From IMG/VR virus record IMGVR_UViG_3300003690_003261, positions 1-64,000 of that record: a stretch of 64,000 nt of DNA. One strand, 5' to 3'. The notes under the pieces are model-generated. The model worked only from the letters and a program-made list of their open reading frames with translations, made no database searches and was not told the origin of the DNA. This DNA comes from a virus. Below, piece by piece: positions 24,401 to 30,569 of this stretch (position 1 is its first letter; each line of letters opens with the position of its first letter). The translations under genes were made by a program, and so were the position numbers.

Positions 24401-24564
24401 GGTGAAATTTGGGTCTTGGTATGGGCGATGTCGCCGCAATGTACGATGTAGTCTACGTTTTCTTTTCGTAGTGTTTCGTATAGTTGCTCGAAAACAATCT
24501 TATACTCGTAGTGAAACTTTAAATTCTTTATGTGGGTGTCCGCAATATGCGCTATTTTGTACAC
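21412..24564 (-). CDS. Fused recombination nuclease-ATPase (gp47-gp46 / SbcD-SbcC type)
   Basis: One 1050-residue chain joins two normally separate proteins. Residues 1-340 form an Mre11/SbcD-type phosphodiesterase: HIADTHIKN, VHCGDIAHTKT, IILGNHDGN, YHGSV, GGHDYALLGDIHK. The rest is a Rad50/SbcC-type ATPase: Walker A FGKNFSGKSS (about 397), signature MGSGAEKT (about 960), Walker B IFILDEPGTALDAE (about 991) and switch His ISHLD. Between lies a coiled coil with a possible Cys hook (PCGDQFPMC, about 721). In T4 the gp46/47 complex resects DNA ends for recombination-dependent replication and helps degrade host DNA. The start is GTG 24564 with AGGGG 8 bases upstream, behind its own promoter. Confidence 0.92.
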   Translation of the reverse strand: MYKIAHIADTHIKNLKFHYEYKIVFEQLYETLRKENVDYIVHCGDIAHTKTQISPEFVELCSDFFANLASIAPTYIILGNHDGNLRNSTRQDALSPIVKALNLPDLHLLKNAGEVLVGPHIAFNVLSVFDEENWVMPSDPDRINIALYHGSVSGVKTDTGWVMTRGDHDVGIFGGHDYALLGDIHKTNQILDTEGRVRYAGSTVQQNHGETNDKGFLIWEIEDKNTFEVRHHVLLNPKPFVTIELTPKGRMPRGTKVPDGARLRLVSNNNLPLDVMRKAVEVAKHRFNPESITFLNRAAGERGTVEIGAGFKVENLRDKGVQENLIREYLTDYTPSEDTLQRVFNLNRKYNSQIEETEEIARNINWNLNRFEWDNLFNYGADNSVDFSNLNGIVGIFGKNFSGKSSIIDGLLYTMFNTTSKNERKNYNIINQNKKDCRGLIEVQVGDKVYTIERTSEKYVKKLKGVVTNEARTNLDFSGVDPVSGETVSLNGTTRNETDAHIRKRFGTVEDFLLTSMASQLDSLAFIKEGSTRRKEILAKFLDLDIFERKFKLAQEDCADLKALLRRVGEINYDEDIAIAELHRDEARKQLQQEIVACGSLRQEMGIAEEEYMSLTQQIDSIPAERLDIKMLVESRTETQNKVEHTNINVVELKEENSVYEEQLKEYDDFLTTIDVEDLLEQKKEYDTFKKNYDDTITAARLLDNDYKGMSKKLRLLDEVPCGDQFPMCQFIRDAHLAAVELPSLEVEIIDEIEKAKDYKTKIISVNSMELVDLIDKYNGIIIQKNNLEIEKRDNKVSIEKLYAKIKNYKNELTETNEKIALYEEKKELIQNIEKLITSRNEVQQKTDLLKESLVNGEEEINQNHRLIGSLEQKVDDLNEKKSELLDIRQEYTAYDLFMRCTHSNGIAYDIIKKRLPVINEEIAKVISNIVDFEVFFQEDGRKLDILIKHPKHEPRPIEMGSGAEKTVSAMAIRLALLSVSSLPKGNIFILDEPGTALDAENMEGFVRILQLIKMYFKTVILISHLDSLKDVVDVEISIDKSGDYARVAQ

Positions 24565-24590
24565 GTAGTTATCCCCTATGCTATGATACT

Positions 24591-24618
24591 AGTATACAGG
24601 GTGTGTGGGTGGTGTCAA
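24591..24618 (-). promoter_or_regulatory. Sigma70-like promoter for the gp47-gp46 fusion
   Basis: Minus strand: a perfect -35 box TTGACA at 24613-24618, a 16-base spacer, and a -10 box TATACT (one mismatch to TATAAT) at 24591-24596. The predicted start point is about 20 bases before the GTG of the fused nuclease-ATPase, leaving room for its AGGGG ribosome site. The gap holds nothing else. This suggests early or middle expression by host RNA polymerase, independent of the structural operon upstream. Confidence 0.75.
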
Positions 24619-24626
24619 GTGTTATT

Positions 24627-24917
24627 TTAATATTCTTCTTGCCAATGGCCGGCGTCCATGGCGGCCTGATCTAAATCCATTTGACGGTCAACCTCGGACT
24701 GGGGCGCCATATCAAATTGGCTCTCAAGGTTTTCTCTGAACTCTTCAATCTTTAAAAAGATCGTTGTGAGAAATTCCTCCTCATCTGCAAATTCATTGAT
24801 TACGTTCCGGATACGCTCCATTTCATGATCGATATTCCCCATGACTCCTCCGCGCTCATTTAAAGAAGAAAGCTCTTCCTTGATAATCTGTCGTAGTTTT
24901 GTTTTTGAGATCTTCAT
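24627..24917 (-). CDS. IIKEEL-tagged protein 5 (acidic, helical)
   Basis: A 96-residue protein starting with the tag MKISKTKLRQIIKEEL. The body is acidic and helical (DHEMERIRNVINEFADEEEF, FRENLESQFDMAPQSEVDRQ), with no membrane segment. It starts with ATG in a one-base TAATG overlap with the preceding gene and is the last of five tandem genes sharing the tag. The tag contains Ile-Lys-Glu, which fits the (Leu/Ile)-x-Glu cutting rule of T4-type prohead protease. The body has no recognised domain. Unlike genes 2 and 3 it has no basic tail, so it may have a different role in the group. Confidence 0.7.
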   Translation of the reverse strand: MKISKTKLRQIIKEELSSLNERGGVMGNIDHEMERIRNVINEFADEEEFLTTIFLKIEEFRENLESQFDMAPQSEVDRQMDLDQAAMDAGHWQEEY

Positions 24918-25354
24918 TAGTCTTGGTCCTTTTTAATATCTCTTTTGGACTGGGCGCGTTCGGCCTTATTGTAGGCTTTCTTCTGCGGCTTTTTGCTTTT
25001 GCCTCGTTTACTTTTAGAGTAAGTAACTTCGGAACGATGGCCGCTTACTTTGTTTTCTTCCATTCCTGAGCTACCGTACATTGGGTTCGCTTTCAAAGAT
25101 CCGATGAACCTGGCCATATCCGCAGTCATCTCTATGCCAAGATCGGCTGCGAGGGCATCGAGGGAATCGTACCTATCGACTACAGCACGGGTCAATATTC
25201 GCGAAAGCAGTTGCTCTTCGCGAGTGCCTAGGCGGCCGGCCATAGGATCTTCCTCTTCTTCTGGCTCTGGGAAGCCTTCTATATCGGCTCCCACACTCAC
25301 GGTCTCAAGTTCTTCCTTGATAATCTGTCGTAGTTTTGATTTTGAAATCTTCAC
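24917..25354 (-). CDS. IIKEEL-tagged protein 4 with very basic C-terminal tail
   Basis: A 145-residue protein starting MKISKSKLRQIIKEEL (GTG start at 25354, in a TAGTG overlap). After the tag come an acidic linker (FPEPEEEEDP), a globular helical part (LLSRILTRAVVDRYDSLDAL; ADMARFIGSLKANPM), and a basic tail of about 40 residues rich in Lys (SKSKRGKSKKPQKKAYNKAE). An N-terminal tag plus a DNA-binding-like tail is the design of packaged internal head proteins in T4. That function is inferred, not shown. No known fold is recognised for the middle region. Confidence 0.7.
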   Translation of the reverse strand: MKISKSKLRQIIKEELETVSVGADIEGFPEPEEEEDPMAGRLGTREEQLLSRILTRAVVDRYDSLDALAADLGIEMTADMARFIGSLKANPMYGSSGMEENKVSGHRSEVTYSKSKRGKSKKPQKKAYNKAERAQSKRDIKKDQD

Positions 25355-26019
25355 TATGCTTTACCTTTTTTGATGCGCTGCTTTTCGACGGAGCGCCTTT
25401 TTTTAGAAGCAGCTTTTTTCCTGCCTTTTGAACTCCACTGATGCGCTGAGGGATCGAGCTTCTCTGCTTCTTTGCTTGGAGGACTGCCTCCGGATTGAGA
25501 TGATTCTTCTAGTTCTTCACTCCGGGCGCGCATAGGAGTCAACATACCATCGAAGGGTGCTGGATCTCCTTTCTTTAGGGCCTTCTCACCACCAGTCGTT
25601 TGCTGTCGAAGTTCACCACCCAACTTGTTCACTTTCGTTCTAAAGCCTTCTTCTTCTCTTGATATGATCAAGTCTGGTTGCTTGACATAAATCCTCATAA
25701 GTTCTTTGACCATGTTGTTTAGTGTGTCGCTGGGTATTTCTGCGAGGGCGCGCACATCTGCTGGGAGACTCTTAAGATCCGCCGGCTTGCCCAGAGAAGA
25801 CCGATCAACCTTAAGCACTGTCAAAAGGCCGACGGCGAGTTTTGACAGGCCTGCCACATTCATGATAGCAAGAAAAGCTCGCAAACGACTGTGGTTGTCG
25901 CGAGTGATTTTTTGAATGCTTTGCTGTATACTTGCTGCCCCGGGGGATGCCTCCAAAAGAGACACCCTTTCCAGCTCTTCCTTGATAATCTCTTTAAGTC
26001 TTTGTTTGGTGATTTTCAC
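25354..26019 (-). CDS. IIKEEL-tagged protein 3 with PAPFDG motif and basic tail
   Basis: A 221-residue protein, the largest of the tagged set, starting MKITKQRLKEIIKEEL (GTG start overlapping the upstream stop as GTGA). The middle is helical (LRAFLAIMNVAGLSKLAVGL, DTLNNMVKELMRIYV). At about 155-170 it carries KKGDPAPFDGMLTPM, a motif also present in the spanin-like protein at 19568-20056. The C-terminus is strongly basic (SSKGRKKAASKKRRSVEKQR). No catalytic motif is seen. The tag and basic tail fit an internal, protease-processed head protein; the PAPFDG part hints instead at an envelope link. Confidence 0.7.
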   Translation of the reverse strand: MKITKQRLKEIIKEELERVSLLEASPGAASIQQSIQKITRDNHSRLRAFLAIMNVAGLSKLAVGLLTVLKVDRSSLGKPADLKSLPADVRALAEIPSDTLNNMVKELMRIYVKQPDLIISREEEGFRTKVNKLGGELRQQTTGGEKALKKGDPAPFDGMLTPMRARSEELEESSQSGGSPPSKEAEKLDPSAHQWSSKGRKKAASKKRRSVEKQRIKKGKA

Positions 26020-26300
26020 TGTCTGTTCTCAAATTGTCCAAGAGCAATAACATAACGCTCTTTCAAATCATCAAGTTTGTCCTGAAGTATATTAGCGTGG
26101 GTACTAAGATGAACAAACTCGCCGCCGTCATGCTCTTCCACCAAACGTGCGATGGCGCTCTGAAAATCCAGGAGCCTCTTGTCAAGTTTCCGCAGCGCTA
26201 TTTGGCCGCGGGCGGCTAGCTCATCGGCGTCCATCGAGAACGTATCTCCTTCAAGCTCTTCCTTGATAATCTCTTTTAGTCTTTGTTTAGTGATTTTCAC
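26016..26300 (-). CDS. IIKEEL-tagged protein 2 (helical)
   Basis: A 94-residue protein starting MKITKQRLKEIIKEEL, with the same first 16 residues as protein 3. The body is a probable helical pair (RGQIALRKLDKRLLDFQSAI; HANILQDKLDDLKERYVIAL) and could form a small coiled-coil oligomer. GTG start; both ends overlap neighbouring genes by four bases. The body shares nothing obvious with the other tagged proteins, so the tag is a detachable module. No function is recognised. Confidence 0.7.
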   Translation of the reverse strand: MKITKQRLKEIIKEELEGDTFSMDADELAARGQIALRKLDKRLLDFQSAIARLVEEHDGGEFVHLSTHANILQDKLDDLKERYVIALGQFENRQ

Positions 26301-26512
26301 TTTAGTTCTCCTCGCTCTTCCATTGAGTGGGCGATTGCAACAGCCTGATCTTTAGACTTGCCTTCTTTGTCCACAAGATAAGAAATCTTCCGTGAAATTC
26401 TTTCGTCTTTGGTTTTTTGAGTCTCTTTTAATTCCTGCGTCCCGCGGTGAAACTCTCGGTAAAAGAGTTCCTCTTTGATAATTTGTTTTAAACGGGTGGC
26501 TGAGATTTTCAC
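26297..26512 (-). CDS. IIKEEL-tagged protein 1 with EGKSxDQAVAIA motif
   Basis: A 71-residue protein starting MKISATRLKQIIKEEL. Its C-terminal half, KISYLVDKEGKSKDQAVAIA followed by HSMEERGEL, matches a short helical module I know from many small phage and bacterial proteins, in which an EGKS turn precedes a helix with QAxAIAxSM. Its function is unknown. GTG start at 26512, just after the primase gene, with which it is probably co-transcribed. It opens the block of five tagged genes. Confidence 0.7.
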   Translation of the reverse strand: MKISATRLKQIIKEELFYREFHRGTQELKETQKTKDERISRKISYLVDKEGKSKDQAVAIAHSMEERGELK

Positions 26513-26520
26513 TGGGGCTC

Positions 26521-27456
26521 CTACACAGACATTGCAAGCGTCAACAATAAATAGTTGTCCGGAGTGATAAGGGTCGCATTTTCAAGGCATTTCTGGAATT
26601 GTTCCTTGGCCATAGACCCAACGTCTTCATTATCGCCAATATCAACCTTCCAAACTTCTATGTCAAAATCAAGTAAGATCTTGATAACTTCTAGTTCCTT
26701 TTTCTTTGCGTCGGGATCCAATGCAACATATACTCCTGCGTCTTCTTTAACGATCTTACGAAGTAAAATCGAGTGTTGATTCAGAGTAGAACCGAGGATA
26801 GGGACCGCATTACGGCCAGCAATAATCGCATCAAAAATCCCTTCGACCAGAACAATGTCTGAACTCCAATCCACAAACAAATCGTTAAATATAATGTTCT
26901 TGCTTGCTGGAGGATTTTTATACTTTGGGTAATAGGCGCGATCAAACGATCTAGAAATGAAGTAGTTTAAATCACCTTCGTCATCAAACGACGGAATAAT
27001 GACTCTACCTTCATATTCTCCTTCGCTACAATAGCCCATCTTCCACCAAACAATATCTTGTTTTCCGATGTTTCGTTTTCTTAGATAGTTCATTGCAGCG
27101 AACCCGGTAGGGGGCATCTCTTTATTCGCTAAAGAAACGAAACCCTCGGGCATCTCAAGTATTTGTTTTTCTTCTATTTTCTTGGTAAATAAATCTTCGA
27201 GTTTCTCGAAATCAATTTCCGATGTAAAATCCCTCCACTGAGATTTATCGTGGTTTGTGCCGAAGCGTCGAACGACACGGTAGAGGTTCTTACCCCGAGT
27301 ATCGCATACCCAGCACTTATAATAGCCTTTGTCGAGATTTACGGAAAACTTGCGCTTGTGGTGGTCGCAGTAGGGGCACTTAAAAAGAAACTCGTTGTTG
27401 GTCCGATACGAGGACCCCAGCACACTAGTCAGTATTTTGAGTTTCTTCTCTTTCAC
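26521..27456 (-). CDS. DNA primase (DnaG/gp61 type)
   Basis: A 311-residue primase. The N-terminal zinc finger is CPYC (27-30) plus CWVC (48-51) within FKCPYCDHHKRKFSVNLDKG, the CHC2-like DNA-binding module. The Toprim core follows: GRVIIPSFDDEGDLNYFISR, IVLVEGIFDAIIAG (catalytic Glu) and VYVALDPDA (metal-binding Asp-x-Asp). It makes RNA primers for lagging-strand synthesis together with a helicase, which is not in this window. I place the start at GTG 27456 (KEKKLKILTSVLGSSYR), since the family begins there; a TTG at 27477 only extends further into the resolvase gene. It overlaps the upstream resolvase by 32 bases. Confidence 0.9.
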   Translation of the reverse strand: MKEKKLKILTSVLGSSYRTNNEFLFKCPYCDHHKRKFSVNLDKGYYKCWVCDTRGKNLYRVVRRFGTNHDKSQWRDFTSEIDFEKLEDLFTKKIEEKQILEMPEGFVSLANKEMPPTGFAAMNYLRKRNIGKQDIVWWKMGYCSEGEYEGRVIIPSFDDEGDLNYFISRSFDRAYYPKYKNPPASKNIIFNDLFVDWSSDIVLVEGIFDAIIAGRNAVPILGSTLNQHSILLRKIVKEDAGVYVALDPDAKKKELEVIKILLDFDIEVWKVDIGDNEDVGSMAKEQFQKCLENATLITPDNYLLLTLAMSV

Positions 27457-27958
27457 GAATCCAGCCTGCCTTTGCAATCACATAACTATCCGACCGATCA
27501 TTATAGCCGGCCTTTGGATTTCCATGTTTTGTATATTGTACATCAAAACCAGGTACGCTGTCAACTACAAATTGAAGTGTAACTGCTTTTGCTTTCTGTC
27601 CCTTGGGGACTTTGATACCGCATGCCTTGCGGGCTGATGTGGCGGCCAAATAGTGAGGATCTTGCCCAAACATATTATAGCACAGCCAAGAAACAATGCC
27701 ATTGATTTTTGATAAAAGCGAAAGGGTTTGTGCCGACGAGAAACCAGATCGAAAGGATTGTAGAGACTGTTCAATATAAACTTGTTCTATCTCATATCGT
27801 TCGTTGATGTCTTCAAGGCGCGCGCTAATGATTCGTATTTTTTTAAAAAAATTCTTTTCTTTTCGTAGATCAACGTGATCACAGGCAAGTATGTGGCCCT
27901 CATAATCTAATATTGTGTATCCAGTTATGCTAGTGGATATATCTAATCCTAAAATCAT
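27425..27958 (-). CDS. RuvC-like Holliday junction resolvase
   Basis: A 177-residue RNase-H-fold nuclease. ILGLDISTSITGYTILD gives the first catalytic Asp (residue 5), VYIEQSLQSF the Glu, and NDRSDSYVIAKAG the C-terminal Asp pair, the RuvC pattern. The segment TSARKACGIKVPKGQKAKAV supplies the basic DNA-binding region. In phages with branched replication intermediates such enzymes cut junctions before packaging, the role of endonuclease VII in T4, but from a different family. The ATG at 27958 overlaps the stop of a 38-residue ORF (TAATG), and its own end overlaps primase, so the three are coupled. Confidence 0.88.
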   Translation of the reverse strand: MILGLDISTSITGYTILDYEGHILACDHVDLRKEKNFFKKIRIISARLEDINERYEIEQVYIEQSLQSFRSGFSSAQTLSLLSKINGIVSWLCYNMFGQDPHYLAATSARKACGIKVPKGQKAKAVTLQFVVDSVPGFDVQYTKHGNPKAGYNDRSDSYVIAKAGWIREREETQNTD

Positions 27959-28074
27959 TAGTCCCCCATATCTAACTTCTCTATCTCTAAATCTTCAATT
28001 TTTATACGAAAAGAAATTTTGGCTTTTTTGTTGCCCTTTTCTATAATAACCGAATTCCCTCGCGGGTCATACAC
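27958..28074 (-). CDS. Small ORF, 38 residues, coupled to resolvase
   Basis: GTG at 28074 overlaps the stop of the virion gene upstream (TAGTG), and the frame ends at 27958 overlapping the resolvase start (TAATG). The product starts MYDPRGNSVIIEKGNKKAKI and continues SFRIKIEDLEIEKLDMGD, alternating basic and acidic with a beta-strand-like pattern. Perfect tiling between two genes and a plausible composition support translation. The ribosome site is weak, and no family is recognised. Confidence 0.5.
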   Translation of the reverse strand: MYDPRGNSVIIEKGNKKAKISFRIKIEDLEIEKLDMGD

Positions 28075-29384
28075 TATATATCAAGCTCAATTTTAAATGT
28101 AAAATCGCGTTGGGATGTTTTTTTGACGGGTGTTGCCGGCTTTGCTATAGCAATCAAATTCATATTCTTGTCGTATATCCCAACCTTACAAATATAAGTG
28201 GTCCTCTCAAACGATCCAGTAGGAGTATTATATGAAGAACTAACAATATTTTTAATACCTAATTCTTGATTTTGTACATATCCCATGTTGCTTGTAGCCG
28301 GTACCGAGGATGAGGACACCACAAAAGTAGGGTTGCTAGACTGATTCAGTTCCCCCTTGGGGGCCGTGGCAAACATAGTGAGAGTTTGTGTTCTAGAGGT
28401 CCCGCTCATCTCGATCATAAAAGAGGACGAGGGCGCCATAACGGGACCGCCCGGGAGTGAAGCGCCAAAATTAACCCAATTAGGATAAGAATTTGTACCG
28501 CCATAATCCTCCGTATGCTGGCCGGAGCTGATATCCCAAGACCCGGTAAGGACGAAAAAGCCTTCATTATATAAAGCAACTCCCGCAACGCTCCCCGATC
28601 CAGCGGAGCCCGGAGGACCAGTTTGCCACAACACTCCATTTTGGTTTTTATCTTCCAGTCTCCCCTTAAGAGCGCCAGAAATATAAAAATCTAACTTTAT
28701 TGTGCCGGGTTTAACTTTAGAGCCGTAGAAAATGGTGGGAATATTAATGAGCCCCACTTGTACGCTGTTTAAATCCCGACCCAACAGAGTAGAAGAATAG
28801 GCATAATGTGGGCTTAAATAGGTATAATGATTTAATGTATTTTTTAAAGTTCGCAGATGCGAAACCGATCCATAATCAGTTATTTGAAGACCACTTGTGT
28901 CGGTTTCTACCACCACCGGAGGAACATGTCGAGCAGTGGTTGCAGTGTAATATTCTCTGGTTATAGAAGAAGTATATGGAAGCGTTCCAATAAACACATC
29001 CCCTGCGGCTCCTTGGGAAAAAGCGGTTGATGAAACAGAACCAAACCCAAGACGGGTAGAATCTTTAACCATAAACTGGTAAAGAAGCCCGGTATCACGA
29101 ATTGATTTATCTGGTTGTACAATACCGTCCTCATCCGTAACGACGGTGATGTAGCGATTGAGCTGTAAATCTACAGAGGAAGAAACAAATTTTCTATCAA
29201 TATTTAGTTCAAAAAGGCTAATATTGTTGGGAGTTGTACACCGGATAGATCCGGTAAAAGAACCTGAAATATTAGGAGTGTTGTTATAGTATGCCGAACC
29301 ACTGTAAATGAAGTACTTTGTTTCAGGGTACGTTTTTAGGGTGTTGACATATATATCGTTTCGATTGAACTTATAAACCGGCAT
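28074..29384 (-). CDS. Virion structural protein with C-terminal LAVAK-type domain (paralogue A)
   Basis: A 436-residue, beta-rich, Ser/Thr/Tyr-rich protein starting MPVYKFNRNDIYVNTLKTYP. The last 100 residues, with NQSSNPTFVVSSSS, then CKVGIYDKNMNLIAIAKPA, then VKKTSQRDFTFKIELDI, match the C-terminus of the next protein upstream (29439-30551) in the order N-x-S-x-NPT, VGLY, NxLxAxAK, P-x-KK, and a final strand. This is a shared domain that I associate with structural proteins of marine myoviruses. The gene follows a 54-base gap with a possible promoter. The role is probably in the tail or fibres, but no finer call is possible. Confidence 0.6.
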   Translation of the reverse strand: MPVYKFNRNDIYVNTLKTYPETKYFIYSGSAYYNNTPNISGSFTGSIRCTTPNNISLFELNIDRKFVSSSVDLQLNRYITVVTDEDGIVQPDKSIRDTGLLYQFMVKDSTRLGFGSVSSTAFSQGAAGDVFIGTLPYTSSITREYYTATTARHVPPVVVETDTSGLQITDYGSVSHLRTLKNTLNHYTYLSPHYAYSSTLLGRDLNSVQVGLINIPTIFYGSKVKPGTIKLDFYISGALKGRLEDKNQNGVLWQTGPPGSAGSGSVAGVALYNEGFFVLTGSWDISSGQHTEDYGGTNSYPNWVNFGASLPGGPVMAPSSSFMIEMSGTSRTQTLTMFATAPKGELNQSSNPTFVVSSSSVPATSNMGYVQNQELGIKNIVSSSYNTPTGSFERTTYICKVGIYDKNMNLIAIAKPATPVKKTSQRDFTFKIELDI

Positions 29385-29398
29385 CTTAATTCCCTACT

Positions 29399-29426
29399 AT
29401 TATAAGTAGTTGAGTGTTGTTGTTAA
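29399..29426 (-). promoter_or_regulatory. Possible sigma70-like promoter
   Basis: Minus strand: TTAACA (29421-29426), a 16-base spacer, then TATAAT (29399-29404), the same geometry as the stronger promoter before the recombination gene. The start point would fall only about 8 bases before ATG 29384, cutting into the AGGGA ribosome site, so the message would be nearly leaderless. It may serve structural genes late, or be fortuitous. Confidence 0.35.
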
Positions 29427-29438
29427 CAAAAGCCGATA

Positions 29439-30551
29439 TTAGTAATCCAAACGAACCCTAAGAGTCAACTCCGAGGACGGATCCTTCTTAAGGGGTTCCG
29501 AAAGCTTTGCTACAGCCAGCAGTTCATTGTCAGCAGAATACAGTCCAACTGCCGTTGCATAACTAACCGGCGAATCAGTTGAATTATTCTTCGTTACAAT
29601 CTTACTCGCACTTAGGTAGGTAGGATTGGCAGAATAATTAAAATCATTGTGATTGGCCCGGCAGAAGTAAATTGTGGAATTCAACTCCGTCGTGTTATTA
29701 AATGAGAGGTTGTAGATCCGATGCCTAAAGTAGTTGCACGAGGCCGAAATTGTCGATCCCGTAAGACCGCTTAGATAGACCCGAGCACCCGAGGGTGCCT
29801 CGGTTGGATTAACAAATTGCACGTTCTGATCGAGCATACCATCATAGGCAGTTCCTTGAAATATGGCTCCGGTCAATACACAAACCCCTGCCTGGTAGTA
29901 AAGAAGCCCACAAGGCGCACTACTATCCAATGAAGTTCCTGCAGTGTTTGCTGCATACAGCAGGCCATACTCGCCGGCTGGTGAGTTTACTTTGAACCCA
30001 GACGATCCACTGGGGTCTGTAATTCTGATGCGATTTGCCCAGATTCCTTCCTTGGCGTCGGCGCCGACTGGACTCCAGCCATAGCCTACCCCCATCTCTA
30101 AACTAAAGCTGCCCTTCTTAATTTCATCCTTGGCAAGTAACCGAGTAAAATTAAGAAAAATCGCATCGTTGAACTTTGCACCACCTGTTAGATCCCCGTC
30201 GCGATCAAATTTACGAACGTTGCCGTTTTCATCAAATCCGGCTAAAACTTGCGCCATTTCGTTATAAATATTAACCTTCTTGGTACGCATAGTGTTGCCA
30301 CCGGCGCCGACGGGGTCGAAATCCGAGGCCATACCAAGCGTAACGTCGAAAATATGATTGGCCGACGAGCTAAGATAGGGATAATCATAAACTGATTGGA
30401 ACATCCCATGTGCATAATTTTTAATATTGGCGTCTGCATAGGCGCCAGTTTCGTAGTTTACAATTGTACCAGTTATTGGAACTGCTTCGTGTAACAGATT
30501 TCTAGTCGAAACTACATCCTTTGGATCAATTGTTTTAAATGAAGAAGCCAT
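29439..30551 (-). CDS. Virion structural protein with C-terminal LAVAK-type domain (paralogue B)
   Basis: A 370-residue protein starting MASSFKTIDPKDVVSTRNLL, with AHGMFQSVYDYPYLSSSANH near residue 48. Its final 75 residues (NYSANPTYLSASKIVT; AVGLYSADNELLAVAKLSEP; LTLRVRLDY) are the same domain type as in the 436-residue neighbour, so the pair arose by duplication of at least that domain. It is beta-rich with no membrane segment. Proteins with this ending are widespread in marine myovirus structural regions; the exact place in the particle is unknown. Confidence 0.6.
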   Translation of the reverse strand: MASSFKTIDPKDVVSTRNLLHEAVPITGTIVNYETGAYADANIKNYAHGMFQSVYDYPYLSSSANHIFDVTLGMASDFDPVGAGGNTMRTKKVNIYNEMAQVLAGFDENGNVRKFDRDGDLTGGAKFNDAIFLNFTRLLAKDEIKKGSFSLEMGVGYGWSPVGADAKEGIWANRIRITDPSGSSGFKVNSPAGEYGLLYAANTAGTSLDSSAPCGLLYYQAGVCVLTGAIFQGTAYDGMLDQNVQFVNPTEAPSGARVYLSGLTGSTISASCNYFRHRIYNLSFNNTTELNSTIYFCRANHNDFNYSANPTYLSASKIVTKNNSTDSPVSYATAVGLYSADNELLAVAKLSEPLKKDPSSELTLRVRLDY

Positions 30552-30569
30552 TGTTTATTTCCTTATTCC

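Larger units (their letters stand above)
24871..26512 (-). repeat. Five dispersed copies of a 47-bp tag-coding repeat
   Basis: Copies at 24871-24917, 25308-25354, 25973-26019, 26254-26300 and 26466-26512 each form the first 47 bases of a gene. The copies at 25973 and 26254 differ at 2 of 47 positions by eye; those at 24871 and 25308 differ at about 4. The sequences just downstream are unrelated. This is coding repetition of an N-terminal module, not a CRISPR array: spacing is irregular and each repeat begins at a start codon. Confidence 0.85.

Noticed and set aside
24871-26512. Five near-identical 47-base repeats as a CRISPR array
   Set aside because: Spacing is irregular, every copy begins at a start codon, and the sequence between copies is coding; it is an N-terminal protein tag.
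27456-27477. TTG start for primase giving a longer N-terminus
   Set aside because: It only extends further into the resolvase gene; GTG 27456 fits the family start before the zinc finger.
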